Origin: Candidatus Dormiibacterota bacterium
Lineage (GTDB): Bacteria; Chloroflexota; Dormibacteria; Aeolococcales; Bog-877
Length of the DNA: 7,614 bases
Direction: 5' to 3'
Assembly (NCBI GenBank): GCA_003135035.1
Contig: PLDE01000051.1
Location: 1,555-9,168 of the forward strand
Shown: piece after piece, positions 1 to 5,636 of the stretch
Layout: each line of letters begins with the position of its first letter
Position numbering within the stretch: position 1 is the stretch's first letter
Position numbers and translations under genes: made by a program
The notes under the pieces: generated by a model
What the model saw: the letters and a program-made list of their open reading frames with translations, nothing else
Database searches by the model: none
What the model was told of the DNA's origin: nothing

Positions 1-1
1 C

Positions 2-247
2 GAGCGCGGCATGCTCTACGTCTGGCTGGGCACCGGCTCCTTCGCCGGAGCGGTGCTGGTGGGAATCCTGCTCCAGACGGAGCGCGCCGCCCTTGTTGCG
101 CTCGGCTTCGGGTGCCTCTTGGCGGTGATTTTCTTCGGGCGGGCTGGCATCGTGGCCTTCCGCAACGCTCGGGCTCGGGCTGAACATCGGCCTCGGCACT
201 GGCGCTGGCATCGCCATCACTCCCGTCCTGGCAGGGTTGCCCATTGA
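2..247 (+). CDS. Small membrane protein, 5' end probably cut by the window edge
   Basis: Family not recognised. The frame is open to the left edge, and the first ATG (position 11) has no Shine-Dalgarno in the few bases visible, so the gene probably starts outside the window. Counting from that ATG, two hydrophobic stretches at about residues 2-21 and 25-50 look like membrane helices. A short basic segment (RNARAR) follows, then a tail of about 20 residues very rich in Arg, His and Trp. That tail uses many codons ending in A/T, unlike the part before it. Over the same bases the next frame shows G/C-rich third positions and encodes a hydrophobic Gly/Ala/Ile stretch (LNIGLGTGAGIAITPVLAGL) ending at a TAG at 291-293. 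The gene may therefore carry a frameshift near 165-182, or a sequencing error. The DUF4395 gene follows on the same strand after a strong hairpin. The membrane location is reasonably supported; the function is unknown. Confidence 0.45.
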   Translation, partial: ERGMLYVWLGTGSFAGAVLVGILLQTERAALVALGFGCLLAVIFFGRAGIVAFRNARARAEHRPRHWRWHRHHSRPGRVAH

Positions 248-260
248 GCCCGCTCAGCCT

Positions 261-296
261 GGGCTAGCCGGATCCGGAGGAAGATCCGGCTAGTTC
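261..296 (+). terminator. Strong hairpin, probable terminator after the first gene
   Basis: The arms CTAGCCGGATC (264-274) and GATCCGGCTAG (283-293) are perfect reverse complements of 11 bases around an 8-base loop, CGGAGGAA. The stem extends to 14 pairs if two G-U pairs and one G-C pair at the base are counted (261-263 with 294-296). It begins about 14 bases after the TGA of the first gene, a usual terminator position. No long T-run follows (only TTCC), which is common in high-GC bacteria but leaves a processing or regulatory role open. The loop contains a GGAGG that resembles a ribosome binding site. Confidence 0.55.
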
Positions 297-343
297 CGGT
301 CAATGTCGACAGGACGAGTGGAATTTGCGATGATAGCCGGAGC

Positions 344-874
344 GTGAGCAGTTCGAGCCGGCTTTTTACCTTCCCTAACCCGGTGGACGAACACGGGGCC
401 AGAACTGTCGCCGGCTGCGTTGCGGTGATCGGTGTGGTGGCCATCGTCGCCCACCTGCCCTGGCTCAGTGGCGTCCTGGCGGCCGGGTTTCTCCTCCGCG
501 TTGCTAACGGTCCCACCTTGAGCCCGCTGGGCCAGTTGGCCACCCGGGTCATTGCCCCTCGACTCAGCCCCGCCAAGCTGGTTCCCGGTCCCCCGAAGCG
601 GTTCGCGCAAGCCGTGGGAGCGCTCCTCACCGTCACCGCAACCATCACGTTCTTCGCCTTCGGCCTGACCACCATCACCTACGTCCTCTTGGGCGCCCTA
701 GTGCTGGCCGCCACGCTGGAGTCGGTCTTCGCGCTCTGTATGGGCTGTCAGATCTTCGGGGTATTGATGCGCATGGGAGTCATTCCCGAGGATGTCTGCG
801 CCGCCTGTGCCGACATCCGGGGCCCGGCCGCCCGAGCCCTGCAAGCGCGGGCGGCGGCCGCACGGGACTCCTGA
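344..874 (+). CDS. DUF4395 family integral membrane protein
   Basis: This 176-residue protein matches the DUF4395 pattern as I recall it. It has an N-terminal FPNPVDEHGAR segment (residues 10-20), hydrophobic helices at about 21-40 and 41-55, a GPTLSPLGQLA stretch (56-66), the hallmark PKRFAQ (84-89), two further helices at about 90-110 and 112-131, and the family cysteine motif LCMGCQIFG (131-139, Cys132 and Cys135). A second pair, Cys152 and Cys155 (VCAAC), lies in the short polar tail. No enzymatic role is established for the family. In other genomes it often lies near thioredoxin-like genes, so a membrane thiol-redox role is plausible but inferred. The GTG start fits the usual family N-terminus. 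The GGAG one base before it is too close to be a good ribosome site, and a 14-codon frame (303-347) overlaps the start as GTGA. Identity is secure, function is not. Confidence 0.85.
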   Translation: MSSSSRLFTFPNPVDEHGARTVAGCVAVIGVVAIVAHLPWLSGVLAAGFLLRVANGPTLSPLGQLATRVIAPRLSPAKLVPGPPKRFAQAVGALLTVTATITFFAFGLTTITYVLLGALVLAATLESVFALCMGCQIFGVLMRMGVIPEDVCAACADIRGPAARALQARAAAARDS

Positions 875-890
875 CTGGTTATCGCCTGGT

Positions 891-902
891 TCCGGCGCCG
901 GA
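891..902. repeat. Perfect 12-base palindrome after the DUF4395 gene
   Basis: TCCGGCGCCGGA is fully self-complementary and starts 16 bases after the DUF4395 stop codon. As RNA it could fold into only a short stem and there is no T-run, so a terminator is not well supported. It could also be a protein-binding site or chance in GC-rich DNA. Confidence 0.25.
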
Positions 903-981
903 CTCTGCGCCCGAGGTCCGCCTAGGGATTCCGGGGGTCTCACCGGGAGAAAGCAGACTTCCAGACTTCAGACCTTGTCAC

Positions 982-1018
982 TTGCGCCGATCGGCGCCGT
1001 CTCGGTAGCGTCCTCGCG
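982..1018 (+). promoter_or_regulatory. Candidate leaderless promoter of the GNAT gene
   Basis: TTGCGC (982-987) and TAGCGT (1006-1011) are separated by 18 bases. TAGCGT fits the TAnnnT form of actinobacterial -10 elements. Only 7 bases lie between it and the GTG at 1019, so transcription would start at or next to the start codon. This agrees with the absence of any Shine-Dalgarno before that GTG. Leaderless mRNAs are common in Actinobacteria. Three short direct repeats lie just upstream, at 954-974. Assigned by eye from short, weak motifs. Confidence 0.35.
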
Positions 1019-1654
1019 GTGAGCCACCTCGCCATCCTCGACATCCGCATCCGCACCGAACGCCTCGAGCTTCGGCTGCCTGACCTGGAGCTACTTGATG
1101 AGCTGGCCACGCTGGCGGCGGCCGGGATCCACCCTCCGGACAGGATGCCCTTCAGCGTTCCCTGGACCGACCAACCATCTCCCCAGTTGGAGCGCAGCGC
1201 GATCCTCTGGAACCTTCTCCAGCTGGGTAACTGGAGGCCCGAGGCGTGGAGCTTCAATCCGGTCGTGCTCTGTGCGGGCAAGGTGGTCGGCAGTCAGGGG
1301 ATCTCGGCCACGGACTTCGCTGTGACCGGGGTTTTCAGCACCGGTTCCTGGTTGGGCCATGCCTACCAGGGCCAGGGCCTAGGCCGGGAGATGCGCGCCG
1401 CCATTCTCCATTTCGGCTTCGCTGGCTTGGGCGGGCGGACTGCCCTCAGTGGCGCCTTCCATGACAATCTCCCGTCTCTGGGGGTCTCCCGATCGCTCGG
1501 GTATCAGGAAAATGGGGAGCTGGTCGTAGCCCGTCAGGGTCTTCCCGCCGAACAGCTGAGTCTGCGGCTGAGCCGGGAGCAGTGGGAGAGGGGCGGGCGT
1601 CCCGATGTCCGCATCGAGGGGTTGGAAGGCTGCCGCGACTTCTTCGGCGTGTGA
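1019..1654 (+). CDS. GNAT family N-acetyltransferase (RimJ/RimL-like)
   Basis: A 211-residue acetyltransferase of the GNAT fold, predicted to move the acetyl group of acetyl-CoA to an amine of a protein N-terminus or small molecule. The N-terminal segment IRTERLELRLP (11-21) is typical of the RimJ/RimL-type branch. A beta-strand region around 80-97 (VVLCAGKVVGSQGIS) precedes GSWLGHAYQGQGLG (109-122). In it, Q117-G118-Q119-G120-L121-G122 is motif A, the pyrophosphate-binding loop for CoA. N150 followed by S153 and the stretch up to LGY (160-162) matches the usual late GNAT motif (N-x-x-S ... GF/Y). About 45 residues follow, ending in a short non-conserved tail. The GTG start has no ribosome site but sits just behind a candidate promoter. 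The substrate cannot be told from sequence. The gene converges with pepN. Family call is firm. Confidence 0.85.
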   Translation: MSHLAILDIRIRTERLELRLPDLELLDELATLAAAGIHPPDRMPFSVPWTDQPSPQLERSAILWNLLQLGNWRPEAWSFNPVVLCAGKVVGSQGISATDFAVTGVFSTGSWLGHAYQGQGLGREMRAAILHFGFAGLGGRTALSGAFHDNLPSLGVSRSLGYQENGELVVARQGLPAEQLSLRLSREQWERGGRPDVRIEGLEGCRDFFGV

Positions 1655-1791
1655 GCCCACGAAGGGTGCAGGGAGCGTTCCGGCGAGAACACTCCTCATC
1701 CTGAGCGCCGCCGAGGTGGCGTCGGTCGTGCGCGGCCGCGAACTGTTGGCCCCAGCATGCGGCGGTGGGCGAGCCGTCCACGACGCAGCTC
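1655..1791. other. Convergent gap between the GNAT and aminopeptidase genes
   Basis: This 137-base stretch separates two gene ends facing each other. I find only weak self-complementarity: a GCCGCC/GGTGGC pair with almost no loop near 1705, and the palindrome CGCGGCCGCG near 1732. There is no stem followed by a T-run on either strand. No gene is supported here; open frames crossing it are shadows. Confidence 0.4.
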
Positions 1792-4437
1792 TTAGGGCTG
1801 GGCTGGGCACCCCGGCGCGGTGGTGAGGGAGGGCGCGGATCCCTGACGGCTCTCGGACTGGTCGGCATCCAGCCGGCGGGCATCGAGGTATCGCTCGGTA
1901 TCCTCGAGCAGGTCGTCGAAGATCCGGCGCAGGACGGGATCGAGGTCGGAGCGCTCTAGGTTCTCCCGGCACGCATGGGCCAGCTCTTCACTGGGTGCCA
2001 GTGAAAATGGCAGCCAGTCGCCCAGGTGGACGGCAAATTCGGCGCCCCGCAGCGCCAGCGCGTCATCGAAGAGTTTGGCCACCCGGCTGGCGTAGGGGAG
2101 GATGAGCTCCTCGTGCCGGTGACCTCCCAGGGAGCTACCCAAGACGTGAATCTCTTCGAGCGTGGTGTCGGGGGCGACCAGACGCGCCCACGCCTGTTTC
2201 TTGGCGGTCGCGGTCGGTCGGGCCGCCTTAGCCCCGGCGGCGCGGACCAGTCCGGCTGAACTGGGATCGGCTTCCACGGCCGCCGCGATCTCGGCTGGGC
2301 CCACGGCACCGCGGGCGCCGAGGGAGGACACCAGCACCCAGCGCAACTCACCGTCCAGAGAAACGCCGGGCGGAAGTTCACGCTCCTCGAGGAGAGCCCG
2401 GCAGCGTCCGATCTGCTCCTTTGAGGTTGCCAGGCGAATGAAGCCTCGCAGCCACGCCGCCTGCTCGTCGCTGCCGGCCGGGGCGCGGCTCAGGGCTTGC
2501 CAGGCCACCTCGGCCATTCGAGTCTCCAAGTCGACGGCCCGATCCGGGTCCCCGTAGCGTCCGGTCGCTTCGCGGAAGGCGGCGAGCACGACGGTGACCA
2601 AGGTGGTGTCGGATTCGGTGGCCAAGTGGTGCACCACCATCTCGGCGTAGCGCTGAGCCGTCAGTTCCAGATCTTGGACCATGTCCCAGCTGCTGGCCCA
2701 GATGAGGGCCCGGACCAAGGGATCGGCGACGGCCCCTAGGTGGCGCTCAACGGTGGCCAGGGAAAGCCTGTCGAGGCGGACCTTGACGTAGCTCAGGCCG
2801 CCGTCGTTGGGGACCAGTAGAGGTGGTCGTCTGGTGCCGACCAGCTCGTTCACATCGGTCCGTGGTCCGGCCACATCGAGCTCGATCGAGCCCACCCGCT
2901 CGAGCTGGTCGCCGACCCAATCGAAGCGCCCCAGCCTGACCCGGTGGGGCCTCAGGACGGGCTGGCGGGAACTGGCACTCTGGACCAGCGCTGCTCTGGA
3001 GATCTGTGCTCCGACGTCCGCCCCGGCGCTCTCGATCTCGCAGTGCAGGAGGTTCATGCCGACCGTGCCCAGCCAAACCCGGGCCCAGGCCCGCACATCG
3101 CGCCCCGAGGTGGCCTGGAGCGCTTCGATCAGGTCGTCGAAGTCGGCGTTGGCCTCGCGGTGGTCGCTGAGGTGGTTGTGAACGGCGGCGAAGAAGCTTG
3201 GCTCGCCCACATAAGCCACCAACTGGCGGAGGACGGCGGCCCCCTTCTCGTAAGTGATCCGGTCAAAGTTGCCGCGAACCGCCTCCACATCAGGTACTTC
3301 AGTGACCACCGGATGCGAGGTGTGGCGTTGATCCTGGTGACTGGCCAGCTGCTGGTTGACGGTCGCGAATCCGACCCAGGCATCGGCGAAATCGGTCGCC
3401 CCCTCAACTGCGAAAACCGCCATCAACGTGGCAAAGCTCTCATTGAGCCAGAGGTCGTCCCACCACTTCAAGGTGACCAAGTCGCCGAACCACATGTGGG
3501 CCATCTCGTGCAGGATCGTGTCGGCCCGGAGGGAGCGCTGACGTCGGGTGGGCTGACCGCGCCATAGGTAGACATCGGAGATGGTCACGCACCCTGGGGA
3601 CTCCATCGCCCCGTTCGCCTTCTCGGGGCAGAAGACCTGGTCGTATTTGGAGAAGGGATAGGTCATTTGAAAGACCCGCTCGTAGTAGTCGAGTCCGCTG
3701 GCGGTGATTTGAAAGAGTTCCTCGGCATCCAGAAACGGCGCCAGCGATCGCGCGCAGTAGAGGCCGAGCGGGATCGATCGGTGCTGCCGCTCGAGGTGGT
3801 GAAAGGGGCCGGCGGCGAACCCCAGCACGTAGGGCGCGAGTGGCAGAGTTGGCGGAAAGTCCCACCAGCGACAGCCGTCCGCGCCATCCAACTCCTCGGG
3901 ATGACCGCGGTCGGGTCCCACCACGAGCCAGTCTTCCGGAACTCGCACGCGAAACCGAAACGACCCTTTCAGGTCGGGCTGGTCGAAGCAGGGGAAGCTC
4001 CGGTGGGCCTCGTAGGGTTCGAAATCGCTGTAGATGTAGATGCGGTCGTCGACCGGGTCCACGCTGCGGTGAAGGCCGAGGCCGGTCTGATCGTAGGCGG
4101 CTCGGCCACGCACCCGAAGGGAGTTGCGGCTCGCCAGCGGCGGCAGGGCGATGCGATGTCCGTCGTAGGCGCCCGCTGGCAGGGGAGCGCCATTCATGGC
4201 CATCTCGATGAGCTCAGGGACCTCCAGTTCGATGAAGGTGAGGGCCCCAGGCTCCTGGGCGGAGAACTCGATCTGAGCGGTAAAGCCATGGCTCTTCTCG
4301 TCGCCGGTAAGGTCCCATTCGATGAAGTAGGACAGCCCTTCGATGAGTCGGGCCCGCTCGCTCGCCTCCGCCTGGGTAAGGTTGGAGGGCTGGGTGGGCA
4401 TCCGGCGAAGTTTAGCGGCGGAGTGCTCCAGGCTCAT
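1792..4437 (-). CDS. pepN: M1 family zinc aminopeptidase (aminopeptidase N)
   Basis: An 881-residue cytosolic metallo-aminopeptidase that removes N-terminal residues from peptides. The N-terminal beta domain covers about residues 25-230 (YIYSDFEPYEAHRSFPCFDQP at about 134-154 is typical). The catalytic domain has the zinc site H310-E311-M-A-H314 with the third ligand E333 in LNESFA, and the likely catalytic Tyr396 in ITYEKGAA. The exopeptidase motif that recognises the substrate N-terminus, usually GAMEN, reads GAMES at 276-280. A helical ERAP1-like C-terminal domain covers about 540-860. Length is usual for actinobacterial PepN. The ATG at 4437 overlaps the stop of a permease relic (ATGA) and follows GGCGGGAA, a weak ribosome site. 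A second ATG (Met13, position 4401) would give an N-terminus closer to homologues, so the start is not certain. No signal peptide is seen. Family call is very firm. Confidence 0.95.
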   Translation of the reverse strand: MSLEHSAAKLRRMPTQPSNLTQAEASERARLIEGLSYFIEWDLTGDEKSHGFTAQIEFSAQEPGALTFIELEVPELIEMAMNGAPLPAGAYDGHRIALPPLASRNSLRVRGRAAYDQTGLGLHRSVDPVDDRIYIYSDFEPYEAHRSFPCFDQPDLKGSFRFRVRVPEDWLVVGPDRGHPEELDGADGCRWWDFPPTLPLAPYVLGFAAGPFHHLERQHRSIPLGLYCARSLAPFLDAEELFQITASGLDYYERVFQMTYPFSKYDQVFCPEKANGAMESPGCVTISDVYLWRGQPTRRQRSLRADTILHEMAHMWFGDLVTLKWWDDLWLNESFATLMAVFAVEGATDFADAWVGFATVNQQLASHQDQRHTSHPVVTEVPDVEAVRGNFDRITYEKGAAVLRQLVAYVGEPSFFAAVHNHLSDHREANADFDDLIEALQATSGRDVRAWARVWLGTVGMNLLHCEIESAGADVGAQISRAALVQSASSRQPVLRPHRVRLGRFDWVGDQLERVGSIELDVAGPRTDVNELVGTRRPPLLVPNDGGLSYVKVRLDRLSLATVERHLGAVADPLVRALIWASSWDMVQDLELTAQRYAEMVVHHLATESDTTLVTVVLAAFREATGRYGDPDRAVDLETRMAEVAWQALSRAPAGSDEQAAWLRGFIRLATSKEQIGRCRALLEERELPPGVSLDGELRWVLVSSLGARGAVGPAEIAAAVEADPSSAGLVRAAGAKAARPTATAKKQAWARLVAPDTTLEEIHVLGSSLGGHRHEELILPYASRVAKLFDDALALRGAEFAVHLGDWLPFSLAPSEELAHACRENLERSDLDPVLRRIFDDLLEDTERYLDARRLDADQSESRQGSAPSLTTAPGCPAQP

Positions 4438-4624
4438 TTCCCGCCGAGCTCGTAGGTCACGTCGGCGACTGCGAAGTCAGCCCGCCCGAGCAGAGCCGCT
4501 TTGATGTGAAAGGTGCGGTGGTTGTGCAGGATCTGGTTCCACCAGTGCCGGGTCACCCGTTCCCGGTTGTCGGGCCGACCAAGAAGGTGACCGCATCTGG
4601 ATATCTCGCCTCAACACGCTGACA
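4434..4624 (-). pseudogene. Frameshifted C-terminal remnant of an APC-family permease
   Basis: Neither frame alone looks like a gene, but read together they resemble the cytoplasmic tail of actinobacterial APC-family amino-acid permeases. The upstream frame (4624 to about 4570) gives RVEARYPDAVTFLVGPTTG. The downstream frame (about 4571 to 4434) gives DNRERVTRHWWNQILHNH, then RTFHIKAALLGR and ADFAVADVTYELGGK before a TGA. Homologues, as I recall them, have a similar succession: YPD-x-V-TV-x-x-PE, then RWW-x-x-LLHN, then LLF-R-x-x-VVT-x-V-Y-x-L. A change of one base near 4570 would join the two frames. Stop codons in both frames (TAG at 4627-4625, TGA at 4613-4611) and no recognisable membrane helices upstream indicate that only the tail remains. 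The final TGA overlaps the pepN ATG as ATGA, as in a translationally coupled operon. It could instead be a short functional reading frame, but the matching halves in two frames favour decay or a sequencing error. Confidence 0.5.
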
Positions 4625-4766
4625 CTACTGGGAGCGAAGGGGGGCGACCATAGATCCGGGCCCAGGTCCAATCCCGCCCGCGAGCATAACGTCGCAACCA
4701 GAGAGGCTCGAACACCCGGGCGGGAACCGCCAGCGCCTGCTCGCCTGACCCGCCATCCCGGGATTC
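4625..4766. other. Spacer between hpt and the permease remnant
   Basis: No gene can be supported in these 142 bases, which together with the permease remnant form the 330-base gap between hpt and pepN. There is a small hairpin, GGCGG-GAA-CCGCC at 4719-4731, and a 10-base palindrome ATCCCGGGAT just past the hpt stop. Neither has a T-run. Part of it may be further decayed permease sequence, but I cannot recognise any in the three minus-strand frames. Confidence 0.35.
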
Positions 4767-5447
4767 TCAGCCTGCTTCGGCAGGGGGGTCGACCGGGGGC
4801 AGTAGCCACTGGGCCAGGTAGGGGAGCTCGCGGTGGCGGCTGTCATGGTCGAGGCCATAGCCAACCACGAAGCCCGGCCCTTCCAGCCGGAAGCCCAAGT
4901 AGCGGGGGTGAACCGGCATCACGCGGGCCGCGGGACGGTCCAACAGAGCGCATATCTCCAGGGTGCGTCCAGGGGCGGCCAGCGTCTGCACCATCGCCTG
5001 GATGGTTCGACCAGCGTCCACGATGTCATCCACGATGATCACCGGTCCGGTATCCGGCAGATTGACTCGGCCCAGGGCGCTCACCACCGGTTCGGAAACA
5101 GCCCGCTCGCCCTTGTAGCTGGTCGACTGGAAGAACTCCATGCCCAGCACGTCGACCTCGTACTCCCAGAGCTGGCGGATGAGGTCGACGGCGAAGACGA
5201 AGCCGCCCCGCATCACCACCACCAGCGCCACCGCCACTCCCCGGTGGACGTTGGCGATCTCCTCGGCGATTGCTCGGACTCGTTCCTGGATCTGATCTGG
5301 GGTGGCGATTTGGCGCATGTTCAGCGCGGCTGGATCCCGGCGATCGGTCCAGAAGGCGGGCTGGAAGACGGGGCTCGTCGCGGGAACCTCGAGTGTTGGG
5401 GCTGGCATCTGCCCGGGAACCGCCGACGTTTTCGGTTCTGCGCTCAA
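4767..5447 (-). CDS. hpt: Hypoxanthine phosphoribosyltransferase
   Basis: Purine salvage enzyme: joins hypoxanthine (often also guanine) to PRPP, giving IMP or GMP and pyrophosphate, in the cytosol. The type I PRTase core is clear. A pyrophosphate-loop RGGF is at 80-83, a flexible-loop STSYKGER at 108-115, and the PRPP motif VIIVDDIVDAGRT at 136-148, with acidic D140 and D141 and the probable catalytic D144. The purine-pocket strand is GFVVGYGLD (192-200), followed by RELPYLA (206-212). The Lys that contacts the purine O6 in most HPRTs (LDKP) is Arg171 here (LDRP). Homologues are near 180 residues; this frame has about 40 extra Pro/Ala-rich N-terminal residues. I chose the TTG at 5447 because GGAG lies 5 bases upstream (AACGGAGTCCACTTG). 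ATGs at 5408 and 5318 are alternatives, the latter matching the usual family start but lacking a ribosome site. It is preceded by a hairpin-rich leader. Confidence 0.88.
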   Translation of the reverse strand: MSAEPKTSAVPGQMPAPTLEVPATSPVFQPAFWTDRRDPAALNMRQIATPDQIQERVRAIAEEIANVHRGVAVALVVVMRGGFVFAVDLIRQLWEYEVDVLGMEFFQSTSYKGERAVSEPVVSALGRVNLPDTGPVIIVDDIVDAGRTIQAMVQTLAAPGRTLEICALLDRPAARVMPVHPRYLGFRLEGPGFVVGYGLDHDSRHRELPYLAQWLLPPVDPPAEAG

Positions 5448-5485
5448 GTGGACTCCGTTATTCGGCCATCGCCGCAGCCATCTCG

Positions 5486-5511
5486 GCTGGTGGCGCGCCT
5501 AGCTCACCAGC
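5486..5511. repeat. Inverted repeat in the hpt upstream region
   Basis: GCTGGTG (5486-5492) and CACCAGC (5505-5511) are perfect reverse complements around a 12-base loop. It lies about 40 bases upstream of the hpt TTG, so it would be in the hpt leader if transcription starts beyond it. It could be an RNA hairpin or an operator. A 7-base stem can arise by chance in GC-rich DNA. Confidence 0.35.
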
Positions 5512-5519
5512 GACCCTGC

Positions 5520-5565
5520 CAGTATCTCCGATTGCGAGGTGGCCACCCCGTTATCGGGGATACTG
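5520..5565. repeat. 13-base-pair inverted repeat with internal palindrome between the ferritin-like gene and hpt
   Basis: CAGTATCTCCGAT (5520-5532) pairs with ATCGGGGATACTG (5553-5565) over 13 positions with a single T/G mismatch. In plus-strand RNA this mismatch would be a U-G pair; in minus-strand RNA it is an A-C mismatch. The 20-base loop holds the perfect palindrome GGTGGCCACC (5538-5547). A competing small hairpin, CCCCG-TTAT-CGGGG (5546-5559), overlaps the right arm. No T-run follows on either strand. It lies about 70-115 bases after the ferritin-like stop and about 75-120 bases before the hpt start, so it may end one transcript, structure the hpt leader or bind a dimeric regulator. 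Confidence 0.5.
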
Positions 5566-5582
5566 CGGGGCTAGGAGCCCCG
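5566..5582 (-). terminator. Compact GC-rich hairpin downstream of the ferritin-like gene
   Basis: CGGGGCT (5566-5572) and AGCCCCG (5576-5582) form a perfect 7-pair stem with a 3-base loop, directly abutting the longer inverted repeat at 5520-5565. It is 55 bases past the stop of the ferritin-like gene, a reasonable position for its terminator. There is no T-run, so the assignment rests on the stem and position only. Confidence 0.4.
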
Positions 5583-5636
5583 GGCGGCCGGGATCGGCAG
5601 GGACGGGTCCGCTGGCTCTGACTCAGCCGGTCCAGC

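Noticed and set aside
1730..1742. Palindrome CGCGGCCGCG as a bidirectional terminator
   Set aside because: It has no loop and no T-run; such short GC palindromes are frequent by chance in this composition.
1379..1972. Long minus-strand open frame of 197 codons across the GNAT gene end
   Set aside because: It runs antisense to the GNAT gene, is rich in Arg/Pro/Ala, has no family resemblance and overlaps the pepN end. It is a shadow of GC-rich coding DNA.
3667..4455. 262-codon plus-strand open frame antisense to pepN
   Set aside because: Opposite to a complete, motif-verified M1 peptidase. It has no recognisable domain and its composition mirrors the codons of the opposite strand.
4477..4809. 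110-codon minus-strand frame overlapping the hpt end
   Set aside because: Low-complexity Arg/Pro/Ser protein. The third-position pattern and permease-like residues lie in the two other frames over the same bases.
4833..5621. 262-codon plus-strand open frame antisense to hpt
   Set aside because: His/Arg/Gly-rich shadow of hpt with no motif; hpt has clear PRTase signatures on the other strand.
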